Shown one piece after another: positions 8,393 to 15,738 of a DNA stretch of 27,604 nucleotides; the stretch's first letter is position 1, and every line of letters begins with the position of its first letter. Where the stretch lies: contig DNPN01000216.1 of the NCBI GenBank assembly GCA_003501385.1, positions 1-27,604 on the forward strand, written 5' to 3'. This DNA comes from Rhizobium sp. Lineage in GTDB: Bacteria; Pseudomonadota; Alphaproteobacteria; Rhizobiales; Rhizobiaceae. The position numbers were made by a program, and so were the translations under genes. The notes under the pieces were generated by a model. It worked only from the letters and a program-made list of their open reading frames with translations, had not been told where the DNA came from and made no database searches.

Positions 8393-8416
8393 TATTGGCT
8401 ACATAATTTCCCATAT
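8393..8416. promoter_or_regulatory. 24-bp motif upstream of livH, shared with the carboxylesterase promoter region
   Basis: This 24-mer matches 27413-27436 at 21 of 24 positions, in the same orientation relative to the gene. Conserved blocks are TATTGGCTA, TAAT and TCCCATAT (plus-strand reading). The motif ends 75 bases before the livH start; the other copy ends 69 bases before the carboxylesterase start. Equal placement suggests a common regulator site or promoter element. Confidence 0.55.
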
Positions 8417-8469
8417 CATCGCATGGACATTCGAAGGTTATGCAGGACTGAAGATTGAAAAGGGGAAGG

Positions 8470-8497
8470 CCCCGGTGACGAAAGATCAGGCCGGGGC
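8470..8497 (-). terminator. GC-rich stem-loop between livK and livH
   Basis: CCCCGG at 8470-8475 pairs with CCGGGG at 8492-8497 (a seventh G-C pair with the flanking bases), followed on the transcribed minus strand by CCTTCCCCTTTTC. It lies about 45 bases past the livK stop and 150 bases before livH. It likely reduces readthrough, giving more binding protein than permease, as is common in Liv operons. Confidence 0.6.
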
Positions 8498-8510
8498 GCG
8501 CAATCGAGAA

Positions 8511-8540
8511 TCTGTCAGGTTCAGATTGTCCAGACAGGCT
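8511..8540. repeat. imperfect dyad containing a 17-bp sequence repeated at the right window edge
   Basis: TCTGTCAGGTTCAGATT (8511-8527) recurs exactly at 27588-27604, in direct orientation. Here it is followed by GTCCAGACAGGCT, so CTGTCAGG and CCAGACAG form 8-bp arms with one mismatch just past the livK stop. It could be part of the livK 3' stem-loop or a trace of a mobile or interspersed repeat. Confidence 0.45.
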
Positions 8541-9710
8541 CTAAAGCTTGCAATCCTTCGCGTAGATGTCGCCGTAATTTTCAACCAGCTTTCGTTCTGT
8601 CTTGGTGGTTGGTACGCCGTCAGCACCTTTAACCACGTTGAGGAGATACCAGTCTTGGACAGGGTGCTGATTGGCACCAAAGCTGAATTTTCCGCGCACC
8701 GATTGGAAATCTGCTTTGGCAAGCTGGGTGCGGAAGGCAGCAATATCATCGACACCGCCAGTCTTTTTCAGTGCTGAAGCGATCAATCGGGCAACATCAT
8801 AGCCTTGGGTGCCGTAGGTGGTGAGTGGCCGATCAGGGTAGGTTTGCTTCCATTTGGCGACCAGTTCCTTGCTGGCAGCATTGTCGAAATCAGGGCTCCA
8901 ATGGGATGTGACTTTAAGGCCAATTGCCGCATCCCCAAGGCTCTTCAGCACCACCGCATCACTGGATGGCTCAGAGAGTACCATTGGAATCTGACCGAGC
9001 AAGCCAGCCTGCCGATATTGCCGCAAGAACGCGATGCCAAGGCCACCGGGATGGAACTGGAACACGACATCTGGCTTTGCAGCACGGATCTGTGCCATTT
9101 CAGCCGAGTAATCGGTTTGGTCGAGCTGGGTGTAGATCTCACCAACGATTTCTCCACCGAACATACGCTTAAAGCCATTGAGCGCATCCTTGCCAGCCTG
9201 ATAGTTCGGAGCGAGAATGAATGCGCGTTTGTAACCAAGCTCCTTGGCAGCAAGGCCAGAGGCCTCGTGCAGAGAGTCATTTTGCCACGACACTACAAAG
9301 TAATTGGCGTTGCATTGGGCGCCAGCGAGATTCGACGGTGCCGCGTTGGGGCTGATGTAAATACCACCACCATCAACCACGTCGGGCACGACGGCACCTT
9401 CGATGTTGGAAAAAATAATGCCTGTCAGCAGCTTGATATGCTCTTCGCTCAGGAATTTCTCAGCGATCTGGCGGCCATTGGCGGGTTTGTTGGCATCGTC
9501 TTCCACAACAAGTTTCACCGGGACACCACCAAGCTTGCCCCCCTCCATGTCAATCGCGAGCTGCATGCCATCACGCACGTCTTGGCCAAGATACCCGCCC
9601 GGGCCAGACAGTGTGGTGATCACACCGATCTTCAGCGGTTCCTGGGCGAATGCTACTGATACGCCGCTGAAGGCAAGCATCAGCGCGAAAATCGAATTCT
9701 TGTAGGTCAT
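8541..9710 (-). CDS. livK: periplasmic substrate-binding protein of the Liv-type ABC importer
   Basis: A 389-residue type I periplasmic binding protein (Peripla_BP_6, LivK group). Visible: a signal peptide (IFALMLAFSGVSVAFA, cleavage before QEP), the first lobe opening LKIGVITTLSGPGGYLGQD, and the family segments GRQIAEKFLSEE, NYFVVSWQNDS and YGTQGYDVARLIASAL. The start at 9710 follows AAGGGGA; an ATG at 9734 lacks one. The central region resembles binding proteins from aromatic-degradation clusters more than leucine-binding LivJ/LivK, consistent with an aromatic ligand, but I cannot name the ligand. It lies 60 bases after HAO-2, so uptake and ring cleavage are probably co-transcribed. Confidence 0.9.
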   Translation of the reverse strand: MTYKNSIFALMLAFSGVSVAFAQEPLKIGVITTLSGPGGYLGQDVRDGMQLAIDMEGGKLGGVPVKLVVEDDANKPANGRQIAEKFLSEEHIKLLTGIIFSNIEGAVVPDVVDGGGIYISPNAAPSNLAGAQCNANYFVVSWQNDSLHEASGLAAKELGYKRAFILAPNYQAGKDALNGFKRMFGGEIVGEIYTQLDQTDYSAEMAQIRAAKPDVVFQFHPGGLGIAFLRQYRQAGLLGQIPMVLSEPSSDAVVLKSLGDAAIGLKVTSHWSPDFDNAASKELVAKWKQTYPDRPLTTYGTQGYDVARLIASALKKTGGVDDIAAFRTQLAKADFQSVRGKFSFGANQHPVQDWYLLNVVKGADGVPTTKTERKLVENYGDIYAKDCKL

Positions 9711-9770
9711 TGTGTTCCCCTTATTTTTTGGCAAGTCTCTCCGCCTCCAAAATGAAGGTGGAGCAAAAGT

Positions 9771-10319
9771 TCAAAGCTTGACCCAGCCCTCCGGTGGCAC
9801 CTTTCCGGGATGGATAGTTCCGCATTTCGGGCAGGTGCGAAGTTTTTCATCGGCATAGAACTGAGTGTAGATCGGCGGAAGATCATCCACAATGGATTCG
9901 AGATCCAACTCCGAGCGATGCACGCGCGTGGAGCATTCGAAACAATACCATTCGATGGCATCAAGCGCGCCTTCAGGCCGGGTTGCTTCAATCACCAGGC
10001 CAATCGAGCCTTCCTGCGGGCGCTGCGGCGAATGACGCATATGGGCCGGAAGCAGGAAAATGTCGCCCTCGCGGATCGGCACATCGTAGAATTCCCCTGT
10101 CGAGGTGTCATGCAGCTTCAACAGCATATCGCCCTTGAGCTGGTAAAAAAACTCTTCTACCGGGTCATCGTGATAGTCGGTTCGGCGGTTTGGTCCACCG
10201 ACGATTGTCACCATCAGGTCGGCATCCTTCCAGATCTGCTGGTTGCCAACGGGCGGCTGCAGCAGGTGTTGATGCTCTTCTATCCATTTTTGTAAATTAA
10301 ACGCATTGAGTTTTGCCAT
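9771..10319 (-). CDS. nbaC: 3-hydroxyanthranilate 3,4-dioxygenase, canonical bacterial form (HAO-2)
   Basis: A 182-residue cupin dioxygenase that opens the ring of 3-hydroxyanthranilate to 2-amino-3-carboxymuconate semialdehyde. Visible: iron ligands His50, Glu56 and His96 (DYHDDPVEE and MRHSPQRP), substrate-binding counterparts Arg46, Arg100 and Glu111, and the C-terminal rubredoxin-like site CFEC (126-129) and CPKC (163-166) found in bacterial HAO such as the Cupriavidus metallidurans and NbaC enzymes. The start at 10319 follows GAGGAGGGGA. It sits between the DapA-like gene (25-bp gap) and livK. No ACMS decarboxylase (NbaD/ACMSD) is present in the window, so the fate of its product is unclear. 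The real substrate may be a related o-aminophenol carboxylate. Confidence 0.9.
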   Translation of the reverse strand: MAKLNAFNLQKWIEEHQHLLQPPVGNQQIWKDADLMVTIVGGPNRRTDYHDDPVEEFFYQLKGDMLLKLHDTSTGEFYDVPIREGDIFLLPAHMRHSPQRPQEGSIGLVIEATRPEGALDAIEWYCFECSTRVHRSELDLESIVDDLPPIYTQFYADEKLRTCPKCGTIHPGKVPPEGWVKL

Positions 10320-10344
10320 TGTTGTTCCCCTCCTCAATGATGGG

Positions 10345-11301
10345 CTATGAAAGTTTTAGTCCGGAGTTTTCGAATGCTTCCCGGGTCTTGCGCTTTTCGT
10401 CTTCTGTCAGTTCCAGAAGCGGTGCCCGAACAGGCCCACCCACTTGACCCAGCAGTTCTTGCCAATATTTCTGATGCGCATAGGGTTTTTCCGCCGGTTT
10501 GCTCCGGCGAAAAGCATCGCGCACAGGCTGCAATTTGGCGCTGACAGCTTTAGCTTCGTCGGCTTTTCCCGCAAAAGCCAGATCGGTATAATCGCGCATG
10601 CGACGATCGGCTTTGGTTTGAAGGGTGTAAGGTGGAGACGAGCAGAGATAGAGTTGCCAATTCAGCTCCAGCACATTGTCGAGCCATTCCTCTTCGGAGG
10701 CGGTCGATACCAAAATCCGATCACCGGCAAGCCGGGTCAACTCTGCATACATCTCACGCGGGACAGAATATTTGATGGCGACCACAGTTTCGATGTCCGC
10801 AAGGCGGCTGCACAGTTGCGGACTCATCAGATAGCCACTGTCAGGATGTGACCAGAGCGCCATGCCGATATCGACCTTGGAGGCGATGGCTTCATAATAG
10901 CGGATTAATGTTTCATCCTGCGCCTTGGAGAAATGCAGGATTGGGGCGTGGACAACAATATAGTCCGCGCCACTGGCTTGAGCATGTTTGGCAAGATCAA
11001 TCACCACATCCATGTTCTGGTCTGAACAAGACATGATAGTTTGTGCTTTGCCGTCGAGGGCCTTGACGGAGAGCTCAAGCAGGCGCTTTCGCTCATCAAC
11101 CGACATCGAAAAGAATTCGCCTTGCTTTCCCGCAATGAACAAACCATCGATACCCAGATCATTGATCCAATGATCCATATTCCGGCAGTAGCTTTCTTCA
11201 TCAATGGAGCCATCTTGCTGAAACGGCGTATTGGCGGCAGCCCAAATACCGCGCATCGTGGCGCGAGAATGGACCTTGGCGTTCTTGCGATCGTATTTCA
11301 T
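10345..11301 (-). CDS. DapA/NanA-superfamily aldolase-lyase with non-standard active site
   Basis: A 318-residue (beta/alpha)8 protein of the dihydrodipicolinate-synthase/N-acetylneuraminate-lyase family. The Schiff-base lysine is present (Lys177, VVAIKYS). The usual GTTGE motif reads GKQGE (58-62), and the usual YNxP tyrosine motif reads WSHP (150-153), so the proton-relay Tyr and Thr are replaced. True lysine-pathway DapA is excluded. Family members in aromatic clusters include hydratase-aldolases that cleave or form bonds to pyruvate. The start at 11301 follows GGAGG. It is the first gene of the leftward HAO-2/liv block, 241 bases from the divergent LysR gene. It probably cleaves or adds to a 2-oxo acid from the same pathway, but the reaction is unknown. 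Confidence 0.82.
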   Translation of the reverse strand: MKYDRKNAKVHSRATMRGIWAAANTPFQQDGSIDEESYCRNMDHWINDLGIDGLFIAGKQGEFFSMSVDERKRLLELSVKALDGKAQTIMSCSDQNMDVVIDLAKHAQASGADYIVVHAPILHFSKAQDETLIRYYEAIASKVDIGMALWSHPDSGYLMSPQLCSRLADIETVVAIKYSVPREMYAELTRLAGDRILVSTASEEEWLDNVLELNWQLYLCSSPPYTLQTKADRRMRDYTDLAFAGKADEAKAVSAKLQPVRDAFRRSKPAEKPYAHQKYWQELLGQVGGPVRAPLLELTEDEKRKTREAFENSGLKLS

Positions 11302-11423
11302 ACATCCTCCTCAATAGCCTCAGCGGCATTGATAATCTGCGCTTGATGCGGAACGTCCCGCAATGAATGACAGTGCCACGGAGATTGCGGTCTCTTCCAC
11401 GGGATAGTTTTATTGGCGCAACT

Positions 11424-11475
11424 GCTGAGCGTTCCCGAAAACCGATTGCAATGGATCGGAGCTTTTCTGCTCAGC
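11424..11475. promoter_or_regulatory. nested dyad between the LysR gene and the DapA-like operon
   Basis: Two inverted repeats share nearly one centre: CCGAT (11442-11446) with ATCGG (11455-11459), and GCTGAGC (11424-11430) with GCTCAGC (11469-11475). Divergent LysR-type regulators normally bind such interrupted dyads in the shared intergenic region. This is the best operator candidate for the regulator starting at 11543. Confidence 0.4.
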
Positions 11476-11542
11476 CCATTAAGCCGTAGATTTTTTTATT
11501 CAAGAAGCGGCAGAATGAGCATATATTCATGCGAAATTTAAC

Positions 11543-12463
11543 ATGGATGAGATGATGCCCAATCTGCGCCAGATCAAAAGTTTCAAAGCGGTGATCGAAC
11601 TTGGCAATTTTTCGCGTGCTGCGGAACGATTGCACACCAGCCAGGCCGGTATTTCTCATGCCATTCGGGATCTGGAGGCTTTGCTCGGCACGCGCCTGTT
11701 TGATCGCACGACACGTCGCGTGGAATTGACCGAGGCAGGCCAGATTTTCGCTGCGGGTGCATTACTGGGCTTGGCCGAAATTGAACGGGCTGTAGAGGCG
11801 GTTCACGATCTCAGCCAATTGCGCATGGGATTGGTGCGCGTCGCAGCACCTCCACTTTTGGGTGCAACCGTGCTGCCACGCTTGATCCAGGAGGTCGCCA
11901 AGCTCTACCCAGATCTAAAGCTCAAAATAGAGGATGTGGCGACGGATCTCATCCTCCCTCGGGTTCGTAGCGGGCTTTGTGAGATCGGCGTTGGCACATT
12001 CAATGAGGACGAGGAAGGTCTTGATCGCCAGAATGTTCTCAGCGATCGGTTGATGGTTTTCATCCCGCCAGATCATCCCTTCAAAGCGCTTGAGGAGGTC
12101 GAGTGGACTGCGTTGCATGACCAACGCATTATAACACTCACGCGTGAAAGCAATATTCGCCTGTTGACGGAAATCGGTTTTGAGACCTGCGGTCTTCCAA
12201 TGCGCCCAAATCTTGAGGTTCACCAGATCCACACGGCTCTTTCTTTGGTGGAAAACGGTGCAGGCGTCGCCGTGTTGCCAACCTATGCCTTCGCGGCCTT
12301 GAATGGGAGGCGCATCGTCGCAAGGCCGCTTGCAAACCCAGCTATTACACGTCAGGTCAGTATTGTCACGGCGCGCGAACGCGCGCCATCATCTGCCACA
12401 AATGCAGTGCGACCCTTGCTACGGCGAATTCTTCGGGAAATGGTCCCTGATATACTGTCGTAG
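11543..12463 (+). CDS. LysR-family transcriptional regulator
   Basis: A 306-residue LysR-type regulator. Visible: the N-terminal winged helix-turn-helix (LRQIKSFKAVIELGNFSRAAERLHTSQAGISHAIRDLE, residues 6-44, with the LFDRTTRRVELTEAG wing) and a periplasmic-binding-like effector domain after about residue 90. ATGs at 11552 and 11555 are also possible starts, with GGATGAG as ribosome site. Divergent orientation and a 241-bp gap suggest control of the DapA-like/HAO-2/liv block and of itself, with an aromatic acid or pathway intermediate as inducer. It ends 29 bases from the convergent aldolase gene. Confidence 0.9.
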   Translation: MDEMMPNLRQIKSFKAVIELGNFSRAAERLHTSQAGISHAIRDLEALLGTRLFDRTTRRVELTEAGQIFAAGALLGLAEIERAVEAVHDLSQLRMGLVRVAAPPLLGATVLPRLIQEVAKLYPDLKLKIEDVATDLILPRVRSGLCEIGVGTFNEDEEGLDRQNVLSDRLMVFIPPDHPFKALEEVEWTALHDQRIITLTRESNIRLLTEIGFETCGLPMRPNLEVHQIHTALSLVENGAGVAVLPTYAFAALNGRRIVARPLANPAITRQVSIVTARERAPSSATNAVRPLLRRILREMVPDILS

Positions 12464-12492
12464 TGTTCAGTATTTTGCGAGCGATGCCCCTA

Positions 12493-13263
12493 TCAAGGTG
12501 CTGGCCGAAAGAACCGCAGCACGTCTTCCGCACCACGCGCAAGAAGGACTGCATCAACAGTGACTGCGGTAAAGCTACACCCTAATGCAATGCATCGCGA
12601 AGCAAACTCTTGATCGGTCGTCAAAATACCGGAGGGTTTACCGATCGCTTTCAAACGTAAGATTGCATCTTCGACTGCTTTTTTCACCACGGGATGGTTC
12701 GGTTGGCCAACATAGCCAAGGGAGGCGGCGAGATCGGCTGGACCAACAAACACGCCATCAACACCATCGACAGATGCTATAGCCTCAAGTTGGTCAAGTG
12801 CCTGAGCGGACTCAATCTGAACCAACAGGCACAGTTCTGCCTCTGCCGTCCCTGCGTAATTGGTGACCCTCCCAAAACGGGTGGCGCGTGTCACTGAAGA
12901 CACGCCACGTATGCCTGCGGGTGGATAGCGCATGGCGGCTACGGCCTGCTCCGCTTCCTGAGCCGTTTGGACATAGGGAATGAGCAAGGTTTGAGCGCCC
13001 AAGTCCAACATGCGCTTAATTAAAACAGGGTCATTTGACGCAGGCCTGACAACAGCGGATACGGGATAGGCTTGCACGGCCTGTAGCTGCGGCAAAACGG
13101 TCAGAGGATCTCCCGGAGAGTGTTCCGTATCGAAGAGCAGCCAGTCATACCCCGCGCCAGCCGTGATTTCCGCCGTATAGGTGCCGGGAAGACTGCACCA
13201 AATACCAATCTGGCTCCGTCCCTCCGTCAGTGCCTTTTTGAATGTGTTCTGCGGCATTTCCAT
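12493..13263 (-). CDS. hpaI: HpcH/HpaI-family class II aldolase (4-hydroxy-2-oxoheptanedioate aldolase type)
   Basis: A 256-residue metal-dependent aldolase. HpaI splits 4-hydroxy-2-oxoheptanedioate into pyruvate and succinic semialdehyde, and accepts shorter 4-hydroxy-2-oxo acids. Visible: His48 in DTEHSP, Arg73 in VVRPAS, the metal-site residues Gln149 and Glu151 (VQIES) and Asp177 (GPADLA), plus the GVRGVSS-like loop near 118-123. The start at 13263 follows AAGGGAG. It is divergent from the HpaB-like operon across 387 bases, and pairs functionally with the HpaH-type hydratase of that operon and the ALDH at 1703. The family is certain; which 4-hydroxy-2-oxo acid it cleaves here is inferred. 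Confidence 0.88.
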   Translation of the reverse strand: MEMPQNTFKKALTEGRSQIGIWCSLPGTYTAEITAGAGYDWLLFDTEHSPGDPLTVLPQLQAVQAYPVSAVVRPASNDPVLIKRMLDLGAQTLLIPYVQTAQEAEQAVAAMRYPPAGIRGVSSVTRATRFGRVTNYAGTAEAELCLLVQIESAQALDQLEAIASVDGVDGVFVGPADLAASLGYVGQPNHPVVKKAVEDAILRLKAIGKPSGILTTDQEFASRCIALGCSFTAVTVDAVLLARGAEDVLRFFRPAP

Positions 13264-13545
13264 GACTGACTCCCTTAAGTTTTATCGAAGAGTGCTGCCA
13301 CTTCACGGCGACGAAAACCAGACACTAACATCGGATCGTAATCGATTTTGCGAAACTGGCTATACTTTAGGGCATGTCGCGATCTTCCCGAATCGCAAAA
13401 TGGCTCTAAGTGTTTGTTTTTACGAATTTCTGGACGCAAAGCCGCAGTACACTTTTGCTTGAAATGCTCCAAGTGCCGCATTCATGCATACTTTACGAGA
13501 GCAGGCAGGACTGTTCGCGATGGTTACTCATTCACGCACAATGGT

Positions 13546-13566
13546 TAGCCAAGACGATAGCCAAGA
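13546..13566 (+). promoter_or_regulatory. tandem TAGCCAAGA direct repeat, candidate AraC-type site
   Basis: TAGCCAAGA occurs at 13546-13554 and again at 13558-13566, a 12-base period, about 85-105 bases before the HpaB-like start. Direct-repeat half-sites suit AraC-family activators, and one is encoded at the end of this operon. The shorter core TAGCCAA also occurs in the motifs upstream of livH and the carboxylesterase. Confidence 0.4.
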
Positions 13567-13578
13567 GAAAGTCTTTGC

Positions 13579-13592
13579 TTGATCATCATCAA
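13579..13592. promoter_or_regulatory. FNR/FixK-type box upstream of the HpaB-like operon
   Basis: TTGATCATCATCAA matches the FNR/FnrL/FixK consensus TTGAT-N4-ATCAA at all ten specified bases. Its centre is 65 bases before the ATG, and a weak -10-like TATTGA lies at 13621-13626, putting the box near -47, roughly activator range. I saw no second copy in the window. Confidence 0.5.
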
Positions 13593-13650
13593 AACAGGGC
13601 GATGTGGCGAAACGCCCGCGTATTGAACAAAAGCAGGGAGAACAGATTGC

Positions 13651-15222
13651 ATGACCAACAGGCCTGAAAGTATTCTTGATGGTAAAAACCGACCATTCAA
13701 CGGGGCTGAATATCTCGAATCACTGCGTGACGGTCGAGAAATCTGGATTTACGGTGAACGGGTAAAAGATGTAACGACCCATCCTGGGTTTCGTAATGCT
13801 GCGGTATCGATTTCCAAGCTGTATGATGCTCTCCATGACGAAAAACTGAAGACAAAACTGACGATTGAAACGGATACGGGCTCGGGCGGTTATACCCATA
13901 AATTCTTTCGCTATGCCCGCTCCAGCAAGGAGTTGTTCGCACAACGGGATGCCATCGCTGACTGGGCGCGGATCACTTACGGCTGGATGGGCCGTAGCCC
14001 CGACTACAAGGCCAGCTTTACAAACACGCTGGGTGCAAACCCCGATTTTTATGGGCAATTTTCCGGCAATGCCCGCGCCTGGTACAAGCGAGCCCAGGAA
14101 TCTGTTGCGTTCATCAATCATGCACTGGTCAATCCTCCCATTGACCGTAACAAGGTACTTGACGACGTTAAAGACGTTTTCATCAATGTGACGAAAGAAA
14201 CGGATTCTGGCTTTTATGTATCCGGTGCCAAGGTCGTTGCCACCTCATCTGCGCTAACCCACTACAATTTTCTGGGGCAGAATTTGTCCTCAGAAATCAA
14301 TGATGACAGCATGGCCGTGATGTTCATGGCCCCGATGGACACGCCCGGCGTGAAGCTCATTTGCCGTCCATCCTATGAATTAACGGCAGCGGCAACCGGT
14401 TCACCGTTCGACTATCCTTTGACCAGCCGTTTTGACGAAAATGATGCGATCTTCATTTTCGACAATGCATTCATCCCTTGGGAAAATGTGTTTTGTTATC
14501 GCGATAAGGAAATGTTGAAGACATTCTACAATAAATCTGGCTTTTTAAACGGTTTTACATTTCAGGGCTGCACAAGACTTGCCGTCAAACTCGATTTCAT
14601 AATCGGATTGACCCAGAAGGCCCTGCGCGCCTCTGGTACAGATGATTTTCGCGGTGTTCAGGTGCTTGTCGGTGAAATGATCGGTTGGCGCAATTTGTTT
14701 TGGGCATTGACAGACGCCATGGCAGGGGCCCCGGACGATTGGGTGGGGGGAGCCGTCCTGCCCAATGTGAATGCGTCTATCTCCTATCGCATCCTGGCAA
14801 GCGAAGCCTATCCCGCCGTGCGCGGTATTATTGAAAAGATCGTTGCATCAGGCCTGATCTATTTGCCTTCCAGCGCGTTGGATTTCAAAGATCCTTATCT
14901 CGATGGTTATCTGAAGCGGTATGTCCGTGGTTCGAACGGCGTTGATTACAAAGAGCGCATCAAAATCATGAAGATGCTGTGGGATGCGATTGGATCTGAA
15001 TTTGGCGCTCGCCATGAACTTTATGAGCGCAATTACTTCGGAAATCACGAGATGATCCGTCTACAGGCGCTGATGCACGCCAAGGGTAGTGGCAAACTTG
15101 CCATCATGGAAGAACTCGCGGCAACCGCTATGGCGGATTACGACGAGAACGGTTGGATTGATCCAGCATACCATAATGGTGATGATGTCTCGATTTTCAA
15201 AGACCGCTTGGGAGCCAAGTGA
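13651..15222 (+). CDS. hpaB: FADH2-dependent aromatic monooxygenase, 4-hydroxyphenylacetate 3-hydroxylase (HpaB)-like, copy 1
   Basis: A 523-residue oxygenase component of two-component flavin monooxygenases (HpaB_N then HpaB domains, acyl-CoA-dehydrogenase fold), using FADH2 and O2 for ring ortho-hydroxylation. Counterparts of the Thermus HpaB substrate-binding Arg100, Tyr104 and His142 are present as Arg115 and Tyr119 in GRSPDY and His157 in NHALVNPP. Flavin-contact segments include AKVVATSSAL (193-202) and the C-terminal EFGARHELYERNYFG. A flavin reductase follows one base after the stop. Downstream genes encode an aminophenol-type dioxygenase and a RidA deaminase, so the substrate may be an arylamine acid rather than 4-hydroxyphenylacetate. 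A precedent is the Geobacillus FADH2-dependent anthranilate 3-monooxygenase, which feeds HAO. The symbol denotes family only. Confidence 0.88.
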   Translation: MTNRPESILDGKNRPFNGAEYLESLRDGREIWIYGERVKDVTTHPGFRNAAVSISKLYDALHDEKLKTKLTIETDTGSGGYTHKFFRYARSSKELFAQRDAIADWARITYGWMGRSPDYKASFTNTLGANPDFYGQFSGNARAWYKRAQESVAFINHALVNPPIDRNKVLDDVKDVFINVTKETDSGFYVSGAKVVATSSALTHYNFLGQNLSSEINDDSMAVMFMAPMDTPGVKLICRPSYELTAAATGSPFDYPLTSRFDENDAIFIFDNAFIPWENVFCYRDKEMLKTFYNKSGFLNGFTFQGCTRLAVKLDFIIGLTQKALRASGTDDFRGVQVLVGEMIGWRNLFWALTDAMAGAPDDWVGGAVLPNVNASISYRILASEAYPAVRGIIEKIVASGLIYLPSSALDFKDPYLDGYLKRYVRGSNGVDYKERIKIMKMLWDAIGSEFGARHELYERNYFGNHEMIRLQALMHAKGSGKLAIMEELAATAMADYDENGWIDPAYHNGDDVSIFKDRLGAK

Positions 15223-15223
15223 G

Positions 15224-15727
15224 ATGGTTGAAAAAACTGAATTTCGGGAAGCGATGGCTCACATTGCTGCGGCTGTCAATGTTGTGACCACTGACGGTCC
15301 GGAGGGCCGCTGTGGCTATACCTGTACTGCCTTGTGTTCTGTCACGGATGATCCAGCGACTGTGCTGGTGTGCCTGAACCGCTCCAGCGCGATGAACAAC
15401 GTGTTTCGGAAAAACGGCGTCTTCTGCATCAATGTTCTCAGTGGCGAGCAGAGCCATGTCTCTCAGCAATTTGCTGGCATGGCAGGCGTTTCAATGGAGG
15501 AGCGCTTTATGAATGGCGATTGGGCAAAAATGCCAAGTGGCGCGCCTGCCCATCGTCATGCTGTTTGCGTGATCGATTGTGAAATCATCGAATGCAAGGA
15601 TGTTGGAACACACTCTATTCTTTTCGGTCGTGTGCTTGATTTGAAGGTGAATGCCGAGGAGCAGGCACTCGTTTACTGCAACCGAGCCTATCACGCTGTG
15701 CCGTTGGCCAATCGCACAAATATTTGA
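15224..15727 (+). CDS. hpaC: flavin reductase, HpaC-type partner of the monooxygenase
   Basis: A 167-residue NAD(P)H:flavin oxidoreductase of the flavin_Reduct/HpaC family that supplies FADH2 to the preceding oxygenase. Visible: AAAVNVVTTDGPEGRCGYTC near 15-34 with the flavin-binding CTALCSVTDDPATVLVCLN stretch, FCINVLSGEQ (66-75), and the C-terminal YCNRAYHAV. The ATG at 15224 is one base past the hpaB stop and has GGGAG before it; a frame reaching back to 15089 runs inside hpaB. Immediate linkage indicates a matched oxygenase-reductase pair. Confidence 0.9.
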   Translation: MVEKTEFREAMAHIAAAVNVVTTDGPEGRCGYTCTALCSVTDDPATVLVCLNRSSAMNNVFRKNGVFCINVLSGEQSHVSQQFAGMAGVSMEERFMNGDWAKMPSGAPAHRHAVCVIDCEIIECKDVGTHSILFGRVLDLKVNAEEQALVYCNRAYHAVPLANRTNI

Positions 15728-15738
15728 GGAGAGAAAAC

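Larger units (their letters stand above)
13264..13650. promoter_or_regulatory. divergent promoter region between hpaI and the HpaB-like operon
   Basis: 387 bases with no credible gene; short frames here are not supported. It must hold two outward promoters. Recognisable elements on the operon side are a tandem TAGCCAAGA repeat (13546-13554, 13558-13566), an FNR-type box (13579-13592), and a ribosome site GGGAGA before the ATG at 13651. On the hpaI side only the ribosome site AAGGGAG is clear. Confidence 0.6.

Noticed and set aside
8475..8777. 100-codon plus-strand frame starting MTK and sharing ESVRFR with the partial gene at the right edge
   Set aside because: The shared residues follow simply from the 17-bp repeat being in the same frame; the frame is antisense to livK and its terminator.
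8805..9659. 284-codon open frame antisense to livK
   Set aside because: Opposite strand of a clear binding-protein gene; composition is that of a shadow frame.
10345..11301. True 4-hydroxy-tetrahydrodipicolinate synthase (lysine pathway)
   Set aside because: The proton-relay Tyr and Thr motifs are replaced, and the neighbours are catabolic.
13264..13650. Small genes in the hpaI/hpaB intergenic region
   Set aside because: Short frames there lack ribosome sites and domain signals, and the region carries regulatory repeats instead.
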